From positions 248,001 to 312,000 of the forward strand of contig JADJPW010000004.1 of the NCBI GenBank assembly GCA_016713035.1: a stretch of 64,000 bases of DNA. Reading direction: 5' to 3'. The position numbers were made by a program, and so were the translations under genes. The notes under the pieces were generated by a model that did no database searches, was not told the origin of the DNA, and saw only the letters and a program-made list of their open reading frames with translations. The stretch is from Verrucomicrobiaceae bacterium. Lineage in GTDB: Bacteria > Verrucomicrobiota > Verrucomicrobiia > Verrucomicrobiales > Verrucomicrobiaceae. Positions 59,158 through 64,000 of this stretch are shown one piece after another (position 1 is the first letter of the stretch; each line of letters starts with the position of its first letter).

Positions 59158-59234
59158 TGGTGGGCAGGACTGGACTCGAACCAGTGACCCCCGCCTTATC
59201 AAGGCGGTGCTCTAACCAACTGAGCTACATGCCC
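59158..59234 (-). tRNA. tRNA-Ile (GAT anticodon)
   Basis: A 77-base cloverleaf with encoded CCA. Read on the minus strand: GTAGCTCAGTTGGTTAGAGC in the D arm, anticodon loop TTGATAA with GAT, and GGTTCGAGTCC in the T arm. The sixth acceptor pair is a T-C mismatch, which may be a base error or a real variant. Confidence 0.95.
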
Positions 59235-59262
59235 GTAATTTCCAAGCATGATCACTTGGAGT

Positions 59263-59338
59263 TGGTGGAGGTAAGGAGACTCGAACTCCTGACATCAAGC
59301 TTGCAAAGCTAGCGCTCTACCAACTGAGCTATACCCCC
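59263..59338 (-). tRNA. tRNA-Ala (TGC anticodon)
   Basis: A 76-base cloverleaf with encoded CCA. Minus-strand sequence shows TATAGCTCAGTTGGTAGAGC, the anticodon loop with TGC and AGTTCGAGTCT in the T arm. It is the first tRNA after 16S; the usual bacterial order has tRNA-Ile first. Confidence 0.95.
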
Positions 59339-59508
59339 GCTCATAACATTGAAAACAGAAAGACTAAATTGCACGCTGCGCCTAACATTGGCACGCATAA
59401 AGGTTTTGCGGTGAATTTCTTCATTCGCGAGCTGTCTGATTATTGCTAATCAGCGAAGCTTCGACCTTATCCAGATGAGACGTGAGAGCGTCTCAGGACA
59501 ATTCTCCA

Positions 59509-61057
<1,549 letters not shown>

Positions 61058-61064
61058 TATTGGT

Positions 61065-61144
61065 GCTGACTTTAATAAAAGTCAGCCAAATTGAGACCGT
61101 GATCATTCCTGATCACAGCTGCATGCTAATGCTCGGCATGCAGC
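61065..61144 (-). other. Three consecutive hairpins in the 16S leader
   Basis: Three inverted repeats directly upstream of 16S: 61065-61086 (9-base arms, 4-base loop), 61099-61116 (7-base arms, 4-base loop) and 61118-61144 (9-base arms, 9-base loop). They probably shape the leader RNA for processing or antitermination. The rest of the 61145-61442 spacer should hold the rRNA promoter, but I see no clear -35/-10 pair. Confidence 0.6.
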
Positions 61145-61442
61145 GCACAATTTAGCCTTTTTGTTTTCATGCAGCTTGCTCAACTTTCGCTGAGTTTTGC
61201 TGCTTCTGTTTTCTAAAAGATCGTTTCTGAAACTCGAAGTTAGTGAACTGCTTTTGCTGCTCGCTCGCTTCGTTTTTCAGCCGCCGTTTTTCGCTGGCGG
61301 GCAAACAGACTAGTACAACTCTGAAACTGCGCAAGGACATTTTGATCTTTTTTCCATTTTCCCTGTTTTACTACTTCCGACTTTTCCACTCCGACCCGGT
61401 TCTTGCGCTTGACTTACTCAAATACCTTCAACTTCCGCAAAC

Positions 61443-62069
61443 TCACTTTTTCGCTTCACGACGATGTTTGATGAACTCGATTACCACTGGGAGCAGCGAC
61501 ACTGCGATGATCATCAAGGACACTAGTTTGAAGTTACTCTTGATGACTGGGATGTTGCCAAGCGCATAGCCAAGCAATGCGATGCTCAGTACCCAGAAGA
61601 TACCACCACCAAGACTGAACATTAGAAAGCGGCGATACTGCATGCGGCCAAAGCCTGCGGTGAATGGAGCGAACGTGCGCACGATGGGAACAAAGCGTGC
61701 GATCACAATTGCTCTACCACCATGCTTCACGAAGAACGCTTCTGTCTTCGCGAGATAATCTCTATTGAACCAGCGTTGGTTCACGATCCACCCGCCGCTC
61801 CTTCGTCCGATCCAGTAGTTCAAGTTATCGCCGATGATCGCCGCGCACACCAAGAGCGGGATCACGACTTCAATGCGCATAAAGCCCTGCGCAGCCAATG
61901 CCCCCACTGCAAACAAGAGCGAATCACCGGGCAAGAAGGGCGTCACCACCAAGCCTGTCTCACAGAAGACAATCGCGAAGAGTAGAACGTAAATGAGTGT
62001 TCCGTGCTGCTCGGCAAAGGTTTGCAGATGCTTGTCCACGTGGAGGATGAAGTCGATGATGTTGCTCAT
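61443..62069 (-). CDS. DedA family membrane protein
   Basis: A 208-residue inner-membrane protein. About five helices and the DedA signatures FCETGLVVTPFLPGDSLLF near residue 35, GDNLNYWIGRRSGG, and IVIARFVPIVRTFAPFTAGF with the essential Arg pair near 125. DedA proteins are needed for membrane homeostasis and envelope lipid carrier recycling. It is the classical DedA type, unlike the more divergent VTT protein at 2.0 kb. It is transcribed toward the rRNA promoter region on the same strand. Confidence 0.92.
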   Translation of the reverse strand: MSNIIDFILHVDKHLQTFAEQHGTLIYVLLFAIVFCETGLVVTPFLPGDSLLFAVGALAAQGFMRIEVVIPLLVCAAIIGDNLNYWIGRRSGGWIVNQRWFNRDYLAKTEAFFVKHGGRAIVIARFVPIVRTFAPFTAGFGRMQYRRFLMFSLGGGIFWVLSIALLGYALGNIPVIKSNFKLVSLMIIAVSLLPVVIEFIKHRREAKK

Positions 62070-62216
62070 GTCTGATTCTAAGTTGTCTGGGGGGGATGGA
62101 GAAGTGCGAATCTCAGGCTTGAGCCTATTGCGTCCAACAAAAACTCTAGCCCTCTCTTTACTAGTCTCCTCGCATTACCTCTTGCCAAGATCCTTCTGTT
62201 TTGAGAGAACTAGCTC

Positions 62217-62720
62217 ATGGACTCCCACGAAGTTATCCAACAGGCCATCGACAAAAACTCCAATGTCAAAGAGGTCGCCTCTCAGCTCGGCATCTCTAGC
62301 TCATTGGTCTATAAGTGGGCCTCGGGTGAAGATTATAAGGGAGAGGGCGCATCCAATCCGCTCGACCGCGTGAAGAAGCTCTTCGACATCACGGGTGATG
62401 AGCAGCTTATCCATTGGCTCTGCCAGAAGGCAGGCGGCGTCTTTGTGCGGAACCCTACCACGAAGTGCCTCAAAGGATTTGAGGTAGTCCCAGCCACCCA
62501 AGAGATCGTTATGCGCTTCGCAGACGTGCTCTCCGCTATCAGCAAGGCTGCCTCTGACAGTCATATCAATGACGAGGAGGCTGGCCAGATCCGCTCCGAG
62601 TGGGATGATCTAAAGCGCTATGCAGAAGGCTTTGTTCGCTGCTGCGAGGAGGGCGACTTTGTAAACCTCGCCAAAGCTATGCAGGAAGAGGAGCGTGCAC
62701 TGGCGAAGAAAAATCGCTAA
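62217..62720 (+). CDS. Phage CII-like transcriptional regulator
   Basis: A 167-residue protein with an N-terminal helix-turn-helix (SNVKEVASQLGISSSLVYKW near residues 19-38), then DRVKKLFDITGDEQLIHWLC and a C-terminal helical part rich in Glu/Lys (QIRSEWDDLKRYAEGFVRCC). I relate it to the Phage_CP76/CII regulator family by the pattern of these segments. No other phage genes are nearby, so it appears to be a domesticated chromosomal regulator. Its end overlaps the convergent purine phosphorylase gene by 44 bases. Confidence 0.7.
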   Translation: MDSHEVIQQAIDKNSNVKEVASQLGISSSLVYKWASGEDYKGEGASNPLDRVKKLFDITGDEQLIHWLCQKAGGVFVRNPTTKCLKGFEVVPATQEIVMRFADVLSAISKAASDSHINDEEAGQIRSEWDDLKRYAEGFVRCCEEGDFVNLAKAMQEEERALAKKNR

Positions 62721-63480
62721 CCACTGATAGCGCCGCCTTGAGCAGCTGCGCCAGCTCTGCGCTGGCGGCCTGCCCCACCTCTACGACTTCCACGTGGTGC
62801 AGCATTTGAGGCTTTAATCCAGAGGCCCAGTTCGTCAGCATCGAAATACCAGCCACTTCCATGCCTAGCGCATGTGCTTGGATGGCCTCTGGCACGGTGG
62901 ACATGCCCACAGCGTCTGCTCCGAGCGTGCGCAGCATACGGATTTCTGCCGGTGTTTCATACTGCGGCCCGAGCAGCGCGGCATAGACGCCTGTATGTAG
63001 CGTCAGGTTCACCTCTGAAGCTGCAGCGGTGAATTTACTCCGCCACTTCATGGAGTACACCTCACTCATATCATGAAAGTGGGGGCCCCCGAGCAGCGGA
63101 GTGGTGCCTTGGAGATTCAAATGATCGGTGATGAGCATCAGACCTCCGACATGGAAGGAGTCCCGTATCGCACCAGCCGCATTGGTCAGTACGATGCGCT
63201 TTACGCCGAGGCGGTGCATGAATCGGATGCTTGCAGTGACCTCATGTGCCGTGAGTCCTTCATACAGGTGGCGTCGTCCCTGTGCGATTAGCACACTCTT
63301 ACCTTCATGACGGCTCAAAATGAATTTCCCGGCATGTCCTGGCACGGTGGAGGCGCTTAAGCCCGCGATCTCATCATAGGGAATTTCGCTTTCGATCCCA
63401 AATGCCTCTGCCACAGCCCCTAGGCCAGAGCCGAGAACGATGGCAGTATCTGGGCGGGCATTTTGGAGGTCGCTGAGCAT
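62677..63480 (-). CDS. Purine nucleoside phosphorylase
   Basis: A 267-residue trimeric-type enzyme that splits purine nucleosides with phosphate. Seen: IVLGSGLGAVAEAF (phosphate loop), VPGHAGKFILSRHEGKSVLI, LYEGLTAHEVTASIRFMHRL, VLTNAAGAIRDSF, GPQYETPAEIRMLRTLGADA and VGMSTVPEAIQA, and ISMLTNWASGL. The C-terminal 12 residues run into the CII-like gene and may be an artefact of a missing stop or frame error. It is followed nine bases upstream on this strand by fmt. Confidence 0.92.
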   Translation of the reverse strand: MLSDLQNARPDTAIVLGSGLGAVAEAFGIESEIPYDEIAGLSASTVPGHAGKFILSRHEGKSVLIAQGRRHLYEGLTAHEVTASIRFMHRLGVKRIVLTNAAGAIRDSFHVGGLMLITDHLNLQGTTPLLGGPHFHDMSEVYSMKWRSKFTAAASEVNLTLHTGVYAALLGPQYETPAEIRMLRTLGADAVGMSTVPEAIQAHALGMEVAGISMLTNWASGLKPQMLHHVEVVEVGQAASAELAQLLKAALSVVSDFSSPVHAPLPA

Positions 63481-63489
63481 GCTCGCCTC

Positions 63490-64000
63490 TTACGCCAAGG
63501 AATCCCCTACCTCAAGCGGATGCCCGCGCAGGAACTCAGCCGCATTCAGGCGCTTTCCGCCTTCCATCTGCACTTCTGTGAGCCTTAATAGACCTACACC
63601 GCAACTGACGAGGATACCCTCCGCATTCGCATTCACGACAGTGCCTGGGGCTGGGCAGGCATCGGCCTCCTCGACCAGGGCGGCACGATGGACTTTGAGC
63701 TGTGAGCCGTTCAGCAGGCAATGCGTGCCCGGCCATGGCGTGAAGGCCCGCACCAGACGCTCCAGTTCATCCGCTGAGCGAGCCCAGTCGAGTTTCCCAT
63801 CCTGACGAGTGAGCTTGCGCACATGCGTCACCAGTGACTCCTGCTGCTTTTCACGCGGTGGATGACCCGCAGCGATGAGGTCCAGCGCGGCCTCCAGTGT
63901 GGATGGGGCGAGCTGCGCCAGCTCATCATGCAGCGAGCCGCCCGTATGAGTCGGTAAAATTGGCATCGCCTGCTTGATGAGCATGTCCCCGGTATCGAGC
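63490..64000 (-). CDS. fmt: Methionyl-tRNA formyltransferase, C-terminal part (5' end outside the window)
   Basis: The visible ~170 residues are the end of Fmt, which formylates Met-tRNA for translation initiation. The frame is open to the edge (LDTGDMLIKQAMPI). The end of the catalytic domain is followed by KLTRQDGKLDWARSADELER, AFTPWPGTHCLLNGSQLKVH and the small C-terminal beta domain (GTVVNANAEGILVSCGVGLL, LTEVQMEGGKRLNAAEFLRG). Gene starts beyond 64000. It may be co-transcribed with the purine phosphorylase gene downstream. Confidence 0.93.
   Translation of the reverse strand, partial: LDTGDMLIKQAMPILPTHTGGSLHDELAQLAPSTLEAALDLIAAGHPPREKQQESLVTHVRKLTRQDGKLDWARSADELERLVRAFTPWPGTHCLLNGSQLKVHRAALVEEADACPAPGTVVNANAEGILVSCGVGLLRLTEVQMEGGKRLNAAEFLRGHPLEVGDSLA

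Overview
This window reads as a chromosomal segment of a GC-rich member of the Verrucomicrobiales (phylum Verrucomicrobiota). The strongest taxonomic evidence is the 16S rRNA at the right end: on the + strand at 60702-60719 it carries the exact target of the FISH probe EUB338-III, designed for Verrucomicrobiales. The gene content fits: sigma-factor/Hanks-kinase pairs, secreted Gfo/Idh/MocA and TIM-barrel proteins with twin-arginine leaders, a sulfatase, a PEP-CTERM-like protein and Uma2 nucleases.

Layout. 1-9 kb: the end of a glycosidase/glycosyltransferase fusion, a VTT-type membrane protein, a standalone ovothiol-type methyltransferase, a minus-strand unit of phosphoglycolate phosphatase, L,D-transpeptidase and RsgA, then a Uma2 nuclease and a PHP phosphatase. 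8-18.5 kb: a left-handed beta-helix protein, hemC, two TIM-barrel isomerases, a DUF6702-like protein, an HNH nuclease, an M1 metallopeptidase, a low-GC orphan gene followed by twin hairpins, and an FAD oxidoreductase. 18.9-30.7 kb: dnaE, a membrane Ser/Thr kinase with a heptanucleotide array at its start, a PEP-CTERM-like protein, a leucine-rich-repeat protein that shares a helical module with the kinase, an oxidoreductase, a second Uma2 nuclease and thioredoxin. 30.9-39.8 kb: a type II secretion/pseudopilus operon in the order E-F-G-H-I-J-K-L-M-C, with no secretin gene visible. 39.9-48.1 kb: an ECF-like sigma factor, a zinc-ribbon/kinase/WD40 giant, and two secreted repeat proteins. 48.1-55.6 kb: guaA, sulfatase, lptF, a Xer recombinase, coaX and an MFS transporter. 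55.8-61.1 kb: a complete rRNA operon on the minus strand (16S, tRNA-Ala, tRNA-Ile, 23S, 5S, terminator). 61.4-64 kb: DedA, a CII-like regulator, purine nucleoside phosphorylase and the 3' part of fmt.

The most unusual signal is a family of seven-base-periodic repeats inside and between genes of the secretion operon. Distinct heptamer arrays lie in the parts of gspH, gspI, gspJ and gspK that encode the prepilin leader, just before the predicted cleavage site; another sits between gspE and gspF as an inverted pair, and another covers the start of the gspC-like gene. A perfect 16-copy heptamer array follows the start codon of the Ser/Thr kinase at 22.8 kb, where copy-number change would switch the reading frame.

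The second global signal is technical. Ten genes, including the housekeeping genes dnaE, guaA, lptF and gph, are each broken by single-base indels (13 in total), often in homopolymers. This looks like residual assembly error, so I give these genes their full corrected spans.
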